The translations under genes were made by a program, and so were the position numbers. A stretch of DNA of 64,000 nucleotides. Origin: Amphirosellinia nigrospora (Eukaryota > Ascomycota > Sordariomycetes > Xylariales > Xylariaceae). Shown piece after piece: positions 33,999 to 46,876 of the stretch. Location: positions 5,677,569 to 5,741,568 of the forward strand of contig SCHM01000002.1 in assembly GCA_004123355.1 (NCBI GenBank), written 5' to 3'. Position 1 is the stretch's first letter. Each line of letters starts with the position of its first letter. The notes below the pieces were generated by a model. That model was not told the origin of the DNA. It ran no database searches and was given only the letters and a program-made list of their open reading frames with translations.

Positions 33999-36900
33999 GC
34001 AAATATAGAGACCGAGAGATGTGTAGCGTAAGGGCTTAAAATACTTGCAATAGATTCTTCTTACAGGGCTTATTTCTTGTCTCTGACGTCGTGTTCTACT
34101 TGGGTGCTAGACTATGCTGCCTGACTGCTACCTCTTCGCGACAATATTGATACAAATTGAATACAAAATAGTAAGCCAAGTTCCAGCGATGTATGTGTCT
34201 TCGCTCACAGTTCGAGTATTTTCCGTATGGCGGGCCATCACCCCTCATATATCGGAAGCACTTCACGTCTAGCCTCTTCGACACCTAGGAAATCTATTTT
34301 GATAGTTACTCCTTAGAAATATCGGTACTAGTGCTAATAGCTCAGGGGCATTACTTATAACTTCAAACTCATATTGACCTAGTATTAACAATACTATTAA
34401 AAATAACCCTGGCAAAGGAAAGTTGCAGTGAGGGCAAGGCAAATCGCATACTAAGGATATGAAATCAACTCTCTGGAAATTAACTTTAATACTTCAAGTA
34501 CGTATAGTACCCATATATAAGTGAATAGGCGTTGCCAATACGTTAGTTTGAGCAATATAAGCTAATGATTCATACGTGTCTAACTTTGATTATTATTATA
34601 AAAGATGGTTAGGTATTTATCGCTTAGTGCCTTCGTCTCGAACTCATTATTTTAGAGCCGAGCAAGCTGTCCCACGTAATCACTCTACAGTCGAATGATC
34701 CGAGTTTTCACGCCCGAACAATCAGCTCGCCGTTTAGCTGTAGCTCCCAAGACACCCATTTATGCTTTGTAGATCGCTTTCCAGTGCTCTTAGACAAGCG
34801 TGGCCTCCTCTCGTCTTCTTTTGACTCTTCATCGTTGCTGCAGGAGACGCAGAGCGGTTTGTTGTGTGAGCCGTCGCTCCCTATGAGAGCTAGCCAGAAA
34901 GCGTAGGGGGTGGGAGGGCATCGCAGCCGATGCAAGGCATTGTGGACTGTGGTAGTTGACGTGTGTGTGTGTGTGTCTGACCCCGTGATAAAGTCATCTA
35001 ATTTTCTGTTCAGTTTCTTTGTGGAAGTGCGTGGAGATATTTCCTGTGCTGGTTGTTCGAAATCACACTATGGGCTCTTCCGATATCTATAGTCATGGTA
35101 GCTCGTATCTATATAGCCACGGGGGCTAACAGAAGCTTTATTTGTCATAAACCTTGGACCTGTTGCGAACAACCACGTATATAGGCCCCAATATCGAGGA
35201 CACACACGCTTGTGGTATTTTTATCACCTTCACTGGGCCGTTGGCAAAAAAAATTGTCTCATACTTCCCTTCGGCAAGTGACTTTACTATTCCTTGGCAT
35301 AAGTCCCAAAAACTGGGTGCAGAAGCTCGTCTCACCGAAGAGCGTCCAGGATGAAATTCCGAGACAGCATAAAGCTTGCGGACTAGTGTCCGTCGCAAAC
35401 TGCAAGTCACACCAATCCCATGGTGGCGGTAGCGAGTTAGTATCCAGGGAGCTGAGAGTCTAGGCCTACGGCATGAGACAGCAGTATCTAGTTCTATTGC
35501 GTTACAGGCTAGCTTGGTCCGGGATATTAATCCCATCAGACGTGGGAGATCACATGGGCACGGCTGCTCATATACTATGATTACAATTCGGTGTCTAATT
35601 CTGTGTTCTTGGCACCCGTGCTGCCCTATGCATTTCCCAGGAGTAAAGTGTCATGCTTGTCCGTAAGGCTGCTAGGCGTCTCCTAAATCGGGCCGTCGAC
35701 GCAAGTTTCATCCATCTTCGATGCTTGATATGTCGTATCCAGGGCGGCTGAAAGCCTAAATCCTGCCTGCAAATCCCGTGGTGCCCATATAGGATGGTCT
35801 GCGTTATGATATCTTAATCGCCAATTGCACGGGTTAGTAACCGCCACCTATATTACACCTTATTATGAGCTAGATGGACGTTAGCTTAGTCTAACTATAA
35901 CCTCCCACCGAGCAGACCCAAATATGTTGCATTGACATCGTTCAGCCGCAGACCACCTGCCCCTCCCCCTATTCCACCTCTATATTCTCCTCGCTATTAA
36001 GCATCCAGAAATGGAGGAGTCGCTATGATGCCGAATTTGGTATGTATGTCGTAGTCAATGGGATGCATGATCGGGGTAATCGAGGACCAATTGTATGTTG
36101 TAATGTAATCCCCTGATCACCCTGTATATCCCGACCAGGACCATGCTTCTTTAGCGTTGCTGCCCACCCTTGAGCCGCGCCAGAACCTACACGAAGACGA
36201 CCTCTCCAGCTCCAGAGTGCAGTTCCCCATATTCTCCTTTCACGTCTTGGTGAGTTCCTATCTCCGCGGCTGTGGAATGATTTGACGGCGTTATACTATG
36301 TGAAAATTCCTATATACGCTAGTCAAACTTGTGTTCGTGAGGAACATAAAGCAGACTCATTTATAGCACAGGCTCACGCCCTTACATACGATTATCCTAG
36401 AATGATGGGGTCGGAGTAGGTGATCTAGGATAGACACCTGGTGAAGCTAAGACACTAGTCTCGCCAGTCGATGCCACGAACCTCTTCCTGACCAACATCG
36501 CATTACCAAGTACCCGGGCTGATGATGCCGGTGGCTGCGATACGACCTGCCTATTGACCGCTAATTGCATAGCTGTGTATGATTAGTTGAGGAGTCATAC
36601 ACCCATGCATGCAATCAAGTAGTCCTTTGCATGCCAAGAACAACGTGCATGAAATTTGCCTGCCGGGACTGCGAGGCGCATCGTCACGGCAGTCTCTAAG
36701 AATATGATCATAAAGTAACCACTACCTAAACATGACAAGAGTACCAGGGTCCATGGCCCCCAAATCCCAAAATGACCAGCCGATGGATTGCATACGGCAG
36801 AAAGAAGCACCTCCATCGAGGAATATTTCACCCGCCAAGACATAGAAGGACGCTCTCTCTCTCTCAAACCTGGAAGACTCTTCCTTTATACTAGCCCGTC

Positions 36901-38185
36901 ATAAGCTAATTTCTGTTAATTGCTTCATTCGTTCACTACTCGACACCTTACTTACTAAGTCATACATCTAGCATTACGTTAGTCACGATGAATCTCAAAG
37001 AGAAGTTAAATCAATGATTCTCACAACTGCTCCTCATCACGCGGCTTCAATAGTCGTATCTTTTCTAGAACAAGGCGACAGTTTAACTTCTATGTATACC
37101 TGGCTCTTTAAGTCGTTCTACAAGCCTACCCGAAGCCTTGTAATATATGCCCCTGTAGAATGTAATATATGCACGGCTACCGTGACAAGCGTCTCATGTT
37201 CGTCAATACCTCACTGTCGAGATTTCGCTCGAAGAGGTTCGCGTTAAGATATAATTCTGATACTTAGCTAGAATCCTACTTCCGATACACCCTGTCAAAA
37301 CCATCTAATTCGCTACATGTTGGCGATGTCTCCATGTCTATTTGAAATAACGTTACACCTCATCCGAAAAACCATCTATCTGAGACTAGGCTCCTTTCAT
37401 ACAAGAAATCGAGACTGGGCTAGAGATGTAGTATCACGCACAGAATTTCCTTCTAGTCTTCGATCTCCGCTCGAGCACTATCAGGAACTAAGACCTCACA
37501 ATATGAATAACGAACTCGGGAAGAGATCCATATCATGAGTAGGTTTCAAGGCATTCTTCATCACCCCTTCAATGCAGTTTCCATTTAATCATTTGAATTT
37601 GGATGATCTAGCGACTCTACTAACGGCTAAGCCATCCGGTAGTAAATTAAAATCAAGACTATCAGCAAACATAAGGATATAACTCAGACGCAACCTCCAA
37701 CCCATTAACCACATAAGCCATCTTGGCGGCATCAAGATTCTCAGTCACCTACTAAGAAAATCCATCGCATTGTATCCCCTTCCCTATTTCCCATGAACTA
37801 GCTGCTAATTCCATATGCTGAAGATCGGCATTTCTTCATATTGCATCGACTATTTACTTAGCGAGAAGCGATAAGTAAAAGTCTGAAAGCTCGTATCGAA
37901 GCTCATTGAGCTATGCTCATTCATTATTATAGATGGCCATAAGAGACAGCAGAAAGCAAATCTTGGTCGCGTCCAAACCATGGATCGTAGAAGCATGTTC
38001 TTCCATGCTTTAATTTTATCCTCCACAACTATTATTAGGCAAAGCACTCGAAATGATCAAGTTGCCTCAAGCCCGTAGTTAAAGCTTCTCATATCGACTG
38101 AAATAATAGATCTGATGGAGTATAGAGCTCATGAGGTATTCATAAGAATCATGGTGATGTGGCGTTGTATTCATCGCAGTCGCAA
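33999..38185. other. Long gene-poor, AT-rich stretch
   Basis: About 4.2 kb without a recognisable gene. A minus-strand frame at 34708-34935 ends in a plausible protein tail (KHKWVSWELQLNGELIVRA) but has no family. A (GT)n run lies at about 34961-34977 and a (CT)n run at about 36853-36865. A short plus-strand reading at about 36139-36249 ends exactly at a GTGAGT donor-like site and may be an exon scrap. No transposon protein was recognised. Confidence 0.35.
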
Positions 38186-40626
38186 TTAGTTGGTGGCCTG
38201 ACCATCTACATTGATAGGCCCGTCCGGTTCACCTTCATAGGCCCGCTTCCGCCAGTGACGAGGAACCTTTCCATTCGTAATGGCCTTCTCGCGTCTATCG
38301 GGGTCCAGGATCATCTCGGGTCGAATGTAACGACAGGTCAGAGCGTATCGACGGATCCCCTTCGCAGAAACAGCGTGCTGGAATTGGATCAGGCAAACAA
38401 CTTCCAGGATCAACTAATAATAGCTCTAAACGTACCTCGTAGTGCTGGTGAATTTAGTGCCATGCATGATGACTATGTCTCCGTGCTCTAGAACAAAAGA
38501 GAGCATGACCCGACCGGCGCCAATTGTATTCGGAAACCCTGTCTTCTTCTTCCCTCGAAACCGCATGATAGAGGGTGAACCAGAGACAAAGTTGCTACGG
38601 TCGGTCCTAACTCTTTCTCTCCGTCGTCATGGAACTAGAGAAGACATGAGTCTAGTATCTATACAAATAAAGAAGCAGACTTACACTAATTTGTGAGCCC
38701 TGAAAGTAACCCAGCATGAGTTGTTCATTGAAATCAACAAAATGATCAGGCATTGACGCAGAGTCGACGGATAGGTTTTCCTTGGCAACGTAGCCTGCCG
38801 TTAATGAAACAGCTGTTGATCCACCCCAGGTAAGGCGACTGAGAGCCTTCATAATGGGGTCAGGTGCTGTGTCAAAGCCATTCGATGTCTCTACAACAAC
38901 ACCGAATTTGTAGTCGGCACCCTAGTAATTCATTAGTAAGTGATCCAAGTTACTTCTCTATGAATCGTACCATATTGCACGAGAAGTGCGAGGTCAGCTC
39001 TTCCATATGTGAGCCTATCACAGTTAGTTGAAACACTTGAAGCTCGATTGATCAATTGACTTGCCTCTGCAGAATGCTGGTGGCGTCTCAATTCAACATC
39101 TCCTTCTCGCGTTGTCTTCTGTAGATCCTGAAATAATTCATCTAGGCCATCACTTCGCTCTAGAGTGGACTTCGTGGGTCGAAATATGGTAACAGAACCA
39201 ATGAACTCTGCCTCACTAAGATTCTGGGGCTGTTAGGCAGGTAGAAGCTGGTCACTTCGTAGCCTGCAACATCATGGCTAACGCGCTGAATTCGAGCATC
39301 AATCTCAAAGAACTTCGTAGGTTTTTTTTCATAGTTCCAGCAGCCTCTTTATGGATTACGTCCATTGGCACGTCCCGAGGGACCATTGGTAGCTCAAAGC
39401 CGCACCCTTTTTCACATTTCCAACCGTCCCAGGAAATTCTTCGGCTCGCGAACTTGCATGTTGGGCATACGATGCCTCTTTTAAACTGAGATTCAGAACC
39501 GTATAGGGCCGGTTCCAAAATCGGGAGCTCGGGGACCAAATCTTGCAGTGGCTGGCTTGACGTCCATCTTTCTCTCATTGAGGAAGTTCTCGTTGTACTG
39601 AATGGTGTTAATATCAATCTTCGGATCTGCGAATTGGAAAAATGCGGTGCAAGTGTGCTTCAAGCAGCACCATCCTTCTTTGTAGATCTCCTTGCTCGTC
39701 GTGCCGCATGATTGACATGAAAGTATATGGCAGTTGTACTGGCCAATGGCGTATATATCCGCGCTCTCGTGGCTCTGGGGTAGCCACCAGGGATTGGAAT
39801 TCAACTTGACGCTTTGAAGTCGGACCATATACTGCATATAGCTTGAGCCATCTCGCTGAATTGGCTGACGCTCTGACCATATATCAGTAATAAAAAACCA
39901 ATCTAAAACATTGTATTGATTGGTCAGCTCTATGTTGAGGAGGTTATTAGTGTAGCGACCTGACGAGGTGATTAGCAATATTTATAGGCGTTATGTTTTG
40001 CTTTTCGGCATCCTCACCTTTCTTGCCCGGTTGCTTTCCAACCACACACCGATTGGCTGCCCTATGACCATTGAGTTCTTGAGAGAAATATAGTTTTGGA
40101 CTTTCGCTTTGATTTTCAGTCCGGATACGTTTGCCGTCAGCGCCAATTTCGAGCCCACTACCACTGGTTGTTAAATAATATTAGTTCAGTGCCTCCCTTT
40201 CCAGAAACATTCAATAGTTGGGATACATACACAGTAGTAACAATCACTTGCGCCTGAATAAGGTCGCGAGGGGTTTTTTCCATTAAGAAGCATGCCAGTC
40301 GCAATGAGGTCATTTGACTGAATGCCCCCTTGATGTGCTTTCCAGAATTCGATACTGTCACACATACCGGCTCGGATTCTAGATGAAACGGGTGGTTTTC
40401 CGGACGGAAGGGACAGGGTAGTTTCCACCGGCTCAGGGGTGTTCTCGTCATTGGTAATAGTAGTCGTTCCCTTCTTCTGAGCTTGAGGCTGTGTGCGTTT
40501 TGGCTGAGACTTCTGCTTCTTTTGCACGGAGCCAGCTTTTTGGCCCCCTGGAGCTTTTCGCTTTTGAACATGGCGACCGCCCTGGCTCGACGGGCCAGCT
40601 GTTGAAAGAGGATTGATAACCTCCAT
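38186..40626 (-). CDS. AlkB-like 2-oxoglutarate/Fe(II) dioxygenase with zinc knuckles
   Basis: Start at 40626 (MEVINPLSTAGPSSQGGRHV), a basic nuclear-type N-terminus (KKQKSQPKRTQPQAQKK), then DSIEFWKAHQGGIQSNDLIA. After introns near 40178-40206 and 39960-40017 comes YTNNLLNIELTNQYNVLDWF. Two Cys-rich knuckles follow: CQSCGTTSKEIYKEGWCCLK and CPTCKFASRRISWDGWKCEK. The C-terminal AlkB fold has ALSRLTWGGSTAVSLTAGYV, the iron motif FHDDGEKELGPTVATLSLG (His and Asp), PSIMRFRGKKKTG, and the distal His with RRYALTCRYIRPEM. Such enzymes remove alkyl groups from nucleic acids oxidatively. At least six frame breaks occur, for example at the T8 run 39322-39329 and near 38473 and 38590; most are one base missing from a run. 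It may also be described as a GRF-type zinc-finger protein; substrate is unknown. Confidence 0.8.
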
Positions 40627-42827
40627 TGTGGTGAAACCTATATAGTGGTAAGGTGGGTAGACTGTGGGATAATGGAGTGGAATGGCATACCCGCCCTACT
40701 AGATGCAAAGTTAGTTCTAAGTGTGTCAACTTGAACGTCGCTGCCGTTCAAAAATATATTTACGCAGCTGAGGGAAGTGGATGTTTTGCAAGTAACGACG
40801 GGTGATTAAACTGATATGATATAATAGAGCTCGTCACAATCGTTCGAGCCCCTTGTGTGTACTGTGGATAAAATGAAACGGGATGGTAGAGGATACAGAA
40901 TCGCAATGACATTACACGAAAGCGAAGAATATCTGTTAGTATGCTTTACCTATGAAAGTAGCTGCGCTTTAGGTAAAGTGAAGTGAGAGTTGATCTCGCG
41001 ATGCATTTGAAGATACGCACCAATATATGTATTGTGCAATTCCCAACCACCTATTAATGCTGGCGAGAATAATCCGGTGTCGCGAGTTCCTAGTATAATC
41101 AGTACACCACAATAAAATCTTACCAGGAAGTGTGCGCTTGCCTTCAAAAATGAGTGCGACTGGACAAGGCCCAGAAGTGACAACGTTGAAAATGAATATG
41201 AATAGAGAGGCTTTCTTTGACTGTCGTTAACTCTTGTGAGTTTGAATGTAAAGAAGGCCGTGAAAAGAACACTATGCAGTCCAAGACTCATGGGCGAGAC
41301 TGAAGGTGAGAGATGGGGTGAAAGTGAATATTGGGGCTGGTGAGTGTGCACGGTCGCAGTGCACTTTTCGCTCTGGACGTTAGCAGCTTGAGGTGGTTTG
41401 ATTTTGAAGAGAGGATCATGCTATACTTCTGTGTGATGTTTCGGCGATGCAAAAGAATGATGAGAATACTTGGAGCATGCTTACCTCAGTTATTATTCCC
41501 GAAATTGCCCTGGTTAGAGGTATCGGCCAATATCGGTTTGAAGTATGAGGGAGGAGTTGTGTGTGAACTGCCGTGATGGGAGGTTCTGTCTACTGATGTG
41601 GTGAGGAAGATGATGACTTGAAGTGTAGACGGGCGAGCAATAACTTTGGAACTGCAATCGAGTGAAGAAGAGCGAAAGGTACCTACTTCAGTACGAGGCT
41701 AAAGCCGTCGGGTAGATGGGTTTAGTGGAGGGGAAGCATGGCGTTCTTGCCGTACGTAGATGAAAGAGCCTTAATAATAAATTTTCAGGAAGGGACGATA
41801 AGTTAGTGCAATTCGAGGATGCCGTTAAGTAGCACAGCATTCCTCCCTCGAACGTGTCACGTAGTGAGTAGAGATAGCTAAGGAAAGGAGAGCAAAATAG
41901 CAAGGAATTTAACTTCAATGCCTCTTGAGCGTAATGCAATAAAACTATTTCTTTCGGTGCGACATTCTAATTGCTTATCGTTGGTCGCGGCTACGATATT
42001 ATGGCAGGAGCTCCGATGATTGACGGAGTAGGTATATATTACAGGTACAAAGGGTGCAGCTACAGGGATGGTCAAGATCAAATGATGGTATAGAGATTTG
42101 CCGAAGGCTTTATTAATTTCAGATGGCCTTGCTTCTCGCGATTCTTGGAAACTTGGGTTAAATGTTAATTTGCGGGAGGTGCAAAGGTGAAGAAGGTGGT
42201 ACAAAACACTCGTATCACCAAGAAATAGCACATGGTAATTATTTGAGGAGCAGTATGCCTGAATGATCATAGACCCTTACACCCCCAATTTCTATTGCCA
42301 AAAGGGTCCATTGTGATACCTACCTTCGTGCTCAAGGTCGAGGCAGTTCGGGGCGGCGGACCCTTAAGACCCCGGGTCATTCTCAGAGTAGGTAGCAATG
42401 GGGAGAAACCTTCGGCACACAATGACGAGGACTGAGATTTGACGAAAATGGTCTGAATGAGCACTATTAAATGCCCGCAGCCTCATCCGTTGATGGGGTG
42501 CCCTGGCGCTCATCATGATGCTCGGGAACGGAAGGAATGAAGTCGTTTCCCCTGGTCTAGTTATTTTGTGTTATTACACATTTCCGCCCCCCTTTGGGAC
42601 GGAAGGTGGGCGAGGAACAATCCGACTACAATCCGGAATCAGCTTTGAATACACCTCCGTAGCTCGTTGAGCTTGGTACAAATTAGCGTGACAAATTTTC
42701 TCTGCGACGTTTGGGGATATTATATACAGTAGGTTTGCGTAGGAAAACTCTAAAATTACGCATAATAATTGCTCAATTGTCAATTGTCAATCATCAAGTT
42801 GGCTAGAGATGCATAACGGCAGACTAA
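40627..42827. other. Intergenic stretch upstream of the dioxygenase
   Basis: No recognised gene. Open frames at 40950-41351 (minus), 41331-41576 (plus) and 41878-42270 (minus) overlap or oppose one another and carry no known motif. Confidence 0.3.
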
Positions 42828-43186
42828 TGTCACACGGACCCTGGTCAGTGCGCAATACAGTGCCACACAGGGTCCCACACAGGGTTCGCAAGATACTACC
42901 CTGCGAGGCTATGGCAGTCGTACGAGGTTATCGTGAGCCTCAGAAGCATATATCGAGCTGAACTCGAACCCGAAACACTCGCCTCACCGGCTACAGAGGT
43001 CTTACCTTTCGGTCCCGCGAAGAAGGGAAAGGAAAGGAAAGGAAGGAGAATTCTGAGCATAAAAAGGGCTCGAATTCTCCCTTCGAGGGAAAAGGAAACC
43101 TAGATCTATATGGCCCCTTTGGCACCATAGTCGTTTATTACTCAAATTGAACCTATTCCAAGCCCTCAATCAGAGCCCTTGTGACA
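42828..43186. repeat. Solo LTR (copy B), 359 bp, with 5-bp target duplication
   Basis: It begins TGTCACACGGACCCTGG and ends GCCCTTGTGACA. It is the reverse complement of the LTR at 12626-12984, same length, roughly 85-90% identical by eye. The flanking pentamers are identical: ACTAA at 42823-42827 and ACTAA at 43187-43191. A perfect 5-bp duplication directly outside a complete LTR, with no internal sequence, is the mark of a solo LTR left by recombination between the two LTRs of one inserted element. A GGAAA-type microsatellite at about 43021-43046 differs between the copies. Confidence 0.92.
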
Positions 43187-44979
43187 ACTAATCTGATAAG
43201 CGCTAAACAAACTGTGATCCAACATGATAATGGCTTTGTGAAGTCAGTTGAGAGTGAGGTGAGTTTTTGCAAGAGTTGAAATCAAAAAGACCTCTAAGCT
43301 AGGAGTGCAGCTAACATCTCCGTGATCAAAGATATCGTGCAACGGGGTGTATACACCTATTGTCTCTTTACAACGTGCTAGCATTAGCTTTATCGCACCC
43401 AATACTCTTTTGGCTGTGAAGATTATACGCCGAATGACAAGTAAACACTAATCGATCTTGCTAGGTATGCGCTCCAATTGAGAAGAAGCCGTTTCGATAT
43501 GCGCAATGGCTGTCGGCGTCTTATAAAACGCACATCATGACTTCCTGAACAGCCCCCAAAATATATCGCAGCATTCTCTCCCCAAGGTGGTAGGTGATCG
43601 TCACATGGTCACTCTAGGTTACACAGAAGCTGCGCAATTTGGCGATTTGTTATTTTGATATCATACAGGATCTTGGGGGAGTTAGATTGTAAACAATATC
43701 CAGCACTCTTCGCATCATTACACAAAGCCTTATAAGTAAATCTTTACGCTCTGTCAGTTGATAGTTGACCCTATCACTGGCACGGGCGCGATGTGTGGGA
43801 TACACCCAAAGTCCTACAAGAATCCCAGAAATTGTCGACTTGTATAAATTGACCCTAAAGAGATTACTAATCGAATAGATCCCTGGTGTAGGTCATTGCG
43901 AGGTTCCGAGACGGGGAGGTATCGGACCAGCCGTATGTAGTTGAGATCGCCGCGCCGGCAGAGACCGGGGGGCCGCAATTCGGGGGACTCCCTGCTGATC
44001 AGTATGCTGATCAACAAAGAAGCGGTTACGACTTGCCCGATTAAGTAAACCAAAGAAGCTGCAGATTGCGCCGAGGGAACTTCTCCCGTTGAGAGTCCAT
44101 TCCTCCGTCAATTACTAACGCGGTCGGACAACACAACTCTTCAACACCTCTGCTCTGTATAGGGAATAGACCACATGTCTATACTGCCCAGTTTCAAGTA
44201 CCTGAGCACAGGCCCTTGTCACAGGTTCTGCCACCCCACATCATAGCCGTTAGGCCTCCGTTTTGCCAGCAGCTTGTTAACTCCACCAGGGCACCGTATT
44301 GGGGGAAATAGAACCGTCAAGCCGCTTACCTACCTAGCCATGTTGCTTCCAACAATGCCGTGCCTATTTAAGCCATCCCCATTCGTCCGCCCCTTCGCGG
44401 AACATCATCCTAGGCCCACCAGCTGATCTTTAGGCGTGCCGCCAAAGTCTGCCGCCGAGTATACTATTCGGGCTAGCATGACTATTGACATCAGACCAGT
44501 CTAAACTACGTAGATAGTCTGTAGGTCAATAGCGTACTGGTCCAGGGTTGGACTAGTACGGGGTTATTGGTCGTACTGCATGCTAGTTTGGGGCCGATTT
44601 CATATAGCTGTTTATAGTGTAGACTTCCTATGTAGGAAGTTGTTACAACATGGAGCACAAGTCGGCGGCATCGCATTTCACTATCCCCATCCCAGGATGA
44701 TCAGATCTACGGATGTGTTGCCAGATGGACGTGATTCGAAAAGCGATAACTAGAAGGGGAGATGTAATTGACGTCTATCACATGATGCATCTTACCTTCA
44801 TACGTATTTTGGGCATGGAGTCGCACAAATCTGATGAGTCTCAGACTTTCACTGAAGGCTGGTACCGAGCACTGGGACAGGTCAGACTCCGGAGATGTCC
44901 GCGATGCCGCAGGAATAGATACGAGGTTATTGAACAAGACATGGAATCCATCTAGTTAGAGACGTAGAAAATAGAAAAT
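43187..44979. other. Gene-poor stretch between LTR copies
   Basis: No recognised gene. A 79-aa and a 72-aa minus-strand frame (43814-44111) overlap and match nothing known. The interval separates the solo LTR from an LTR scrap. Confidence 0.3.
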
Positions 44980-45071
44980 AGATCCTCATGACGCTCTTGG
45001 CACCGTGGTCGATTATTAGATAAATTGATCTTATTCTAAGCCCTGTATTGTCTATCCGAGCCCTTGTTACA
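44980..45071. repeat. Truncated third LTR copy
   Basis: The segment from about 44980 to 45071 aligns to the last 90 bp of the LTR at 42828-43186: TTGGCACCGTGGTCGATTAT versus TTGGCACCATAGTCGTTTAT, then AAGCCCT, then GAGCCCTTGTTACA versus GAGCCCTTGTGACA. It is clearly more diverged than copies A and B and lacks the other 270 bp. It stops 10 bp before the stop codon of the acyltransferase gene (minus strand), so it may supply that gene's 3' UTR or terminator. Confidence 0.75.
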
Positions 45072-45081
45072 GTGGTGTACA

Positions 45082-46876
45082 CTACGAATCTCTTCTGCGC
45101 CTAACCTCCTTGAGAGCAATGTCGTACTCTTCTACAGCAGTGTTGTCTGATGCAGAACGATCGTCGTCAGCTGTTGGCACTGCTGTGGGCACCAGCGCAT
45201 AGGCACCAGCCGAATCCGAGCTATTTCTCGACCCGGGCTGCTTCCCTACACCCAGCAATTCCACAACAACAAAACGTGCCAGGCGAATGAACGACTCGTC
45301 GATGACGCGCCAGAAGTAGTCTGCGGCTATTATGTTAAAGATATTGCCAACAATATACCCGACCGCGAACGCCGAGTTTTTGGAATAGCCATATTTAGCT
45401 TGCAAAACCTCGTAAATAGGGTTGCCGACGTGGGTGTGCCCCAGACCCTGAAGTAGGTAATACGCATAACTGATCTCGCCAAGATATTTCAGAAAACTGA
45501 CGGATAGGATCTTTTGCAACAGCGGCAATTGCTCGAGTCCCCAGAGCAGCGAAAAGGCGCCGATGGTGCCCCACCACCATACCCAACCCCCTACCGGCTC
45601 GGGCGAGCCGTGATTGGCATCCGGGCGCCAGTTTAAGGGCGTCAATTCGAAAAGAGAACGGTAAGGCTCTGCACCAGCTGGCATACCTTCGGGCCAGCCG
45701 CATAATAAGATGCCGACGATTACACAGAACACGGCCGGTATGAGGGTGAACCATTTGCTCAGACGTACAGGCCGATTGAAGAGGCGAGAGATGTCGTCCG
45801 ACAAGGGCGCGAATCGCAGCTCGGCTAACAGCATGCCACCCATAGCGCATGCGACATCCCAGCGGCGACCGCAATAGACTGACCAGCCTCCAACAAAGAT
45901 AACGACGATCTTCCGACCGACGGTAGACAGTGTTGCCGTCGTAGCTATCATCAAGAACATAACCAACGACAGTCGATACTCTACGCCTAGAGTCCAGGCA
46001 TGCCCATAGTGCCGCGGTATAGGCTTAAGCCTTTGCCACTAGAATGACAAGAGTCAGTAAATTCTCTTCCTGGAGGCATCTAATGCTCCCGCATGCCTTC
46101 GGGACACATAGAGGATTTCCACAATAGAACCGGGGGAGAGTTGTGCAGGTGGCTACATACGTGGTACGGATCCATGACGGTAACGGCCGAGAGCCAGAAC
46201 TTGTACAGCTGAGCGAAAATATTAGGGGCTCCGCGATCGGTATCCCCAGGGCACGTAGTAGGTGACAAATGCTGTTATAAAAGCAAGCGCCAGCATAGGT
46301 CCAAATAAACGAATGGCGCGGCGCAATGTCATTGACGAAACGCTTGTTAACAGATCGTCACGGTTGCCCGCTTTCTCCTGCTTGTTCGCCCTGCCGGGGT
46401 CGTTTATTTTGCGTAGGGACGAGTAAGACAGGACAAACCCCGAGAGCACAAAAAATACGCATACCATGCCTTTCCCGGCATTCAAGATACGTATAAAGGT
46501 GCTGGATGAAGTGTTCCAACTTCTTGCCGTTTTCTACTGCCCCATATGGCTTGAATATGAAGTCGCGGTATTTATCCATGGTCATATGCTCGTTAAACAC
46601 TATCCAACAGGCCAGGCCTCTTATCCCGTTCAGATAGGTTGTGGACGTCGTTTTCGGCAGGCTTCGCTCAGTGAGCCCCAGCGGTCGGGCGATGAAGAAA
46701 GGAAGAAGGAACACAAGCCATCGTATTATTGGGTTTCCACCGGAACGAGGGTCGGTTGAGGTGAAGGGCAAGGCCGCTTCATACTGACGGTCCTGACTGC
46801 CAGTGAAGCCCTTCACCCATCGTCTTATATTATACATAGCGAGGGTCCGTCGAGTGAATAAAAAATGATTAGACAA
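45082..46876 (-). CDS. Multi-pass membrane acyltransferase (acyltransferase-3 family)
   Basis: Integral membrane O-acyltransferase of the acyltransferase-3 family. It opens MSNHFLFTRRTLAMYNIRRW; then the conserved early segment TYLNGIRGLACWIVFNEHM, the helix VCVFFVLSGFVLSYSSLRKI, RRAIRLFGPMLALAFITAFV, and the later segment HAWTLGVEYRLSLVMFLMIA. At least six more hydrophobic helices follow, including KYLGEISYAYYLLQGLGHTH, and a polar tail ending RRRRDS. An intron lies at 46039-46160. Frames break near 46513 and at the C4 run 46244-46247 on the plus strand, where one added base restores the reading. Members acylate sugars, sterols or secondary metabolites; the substrate is not indicated. A scrap of LTR sits just past its stop. 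Confidence 0.85.
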
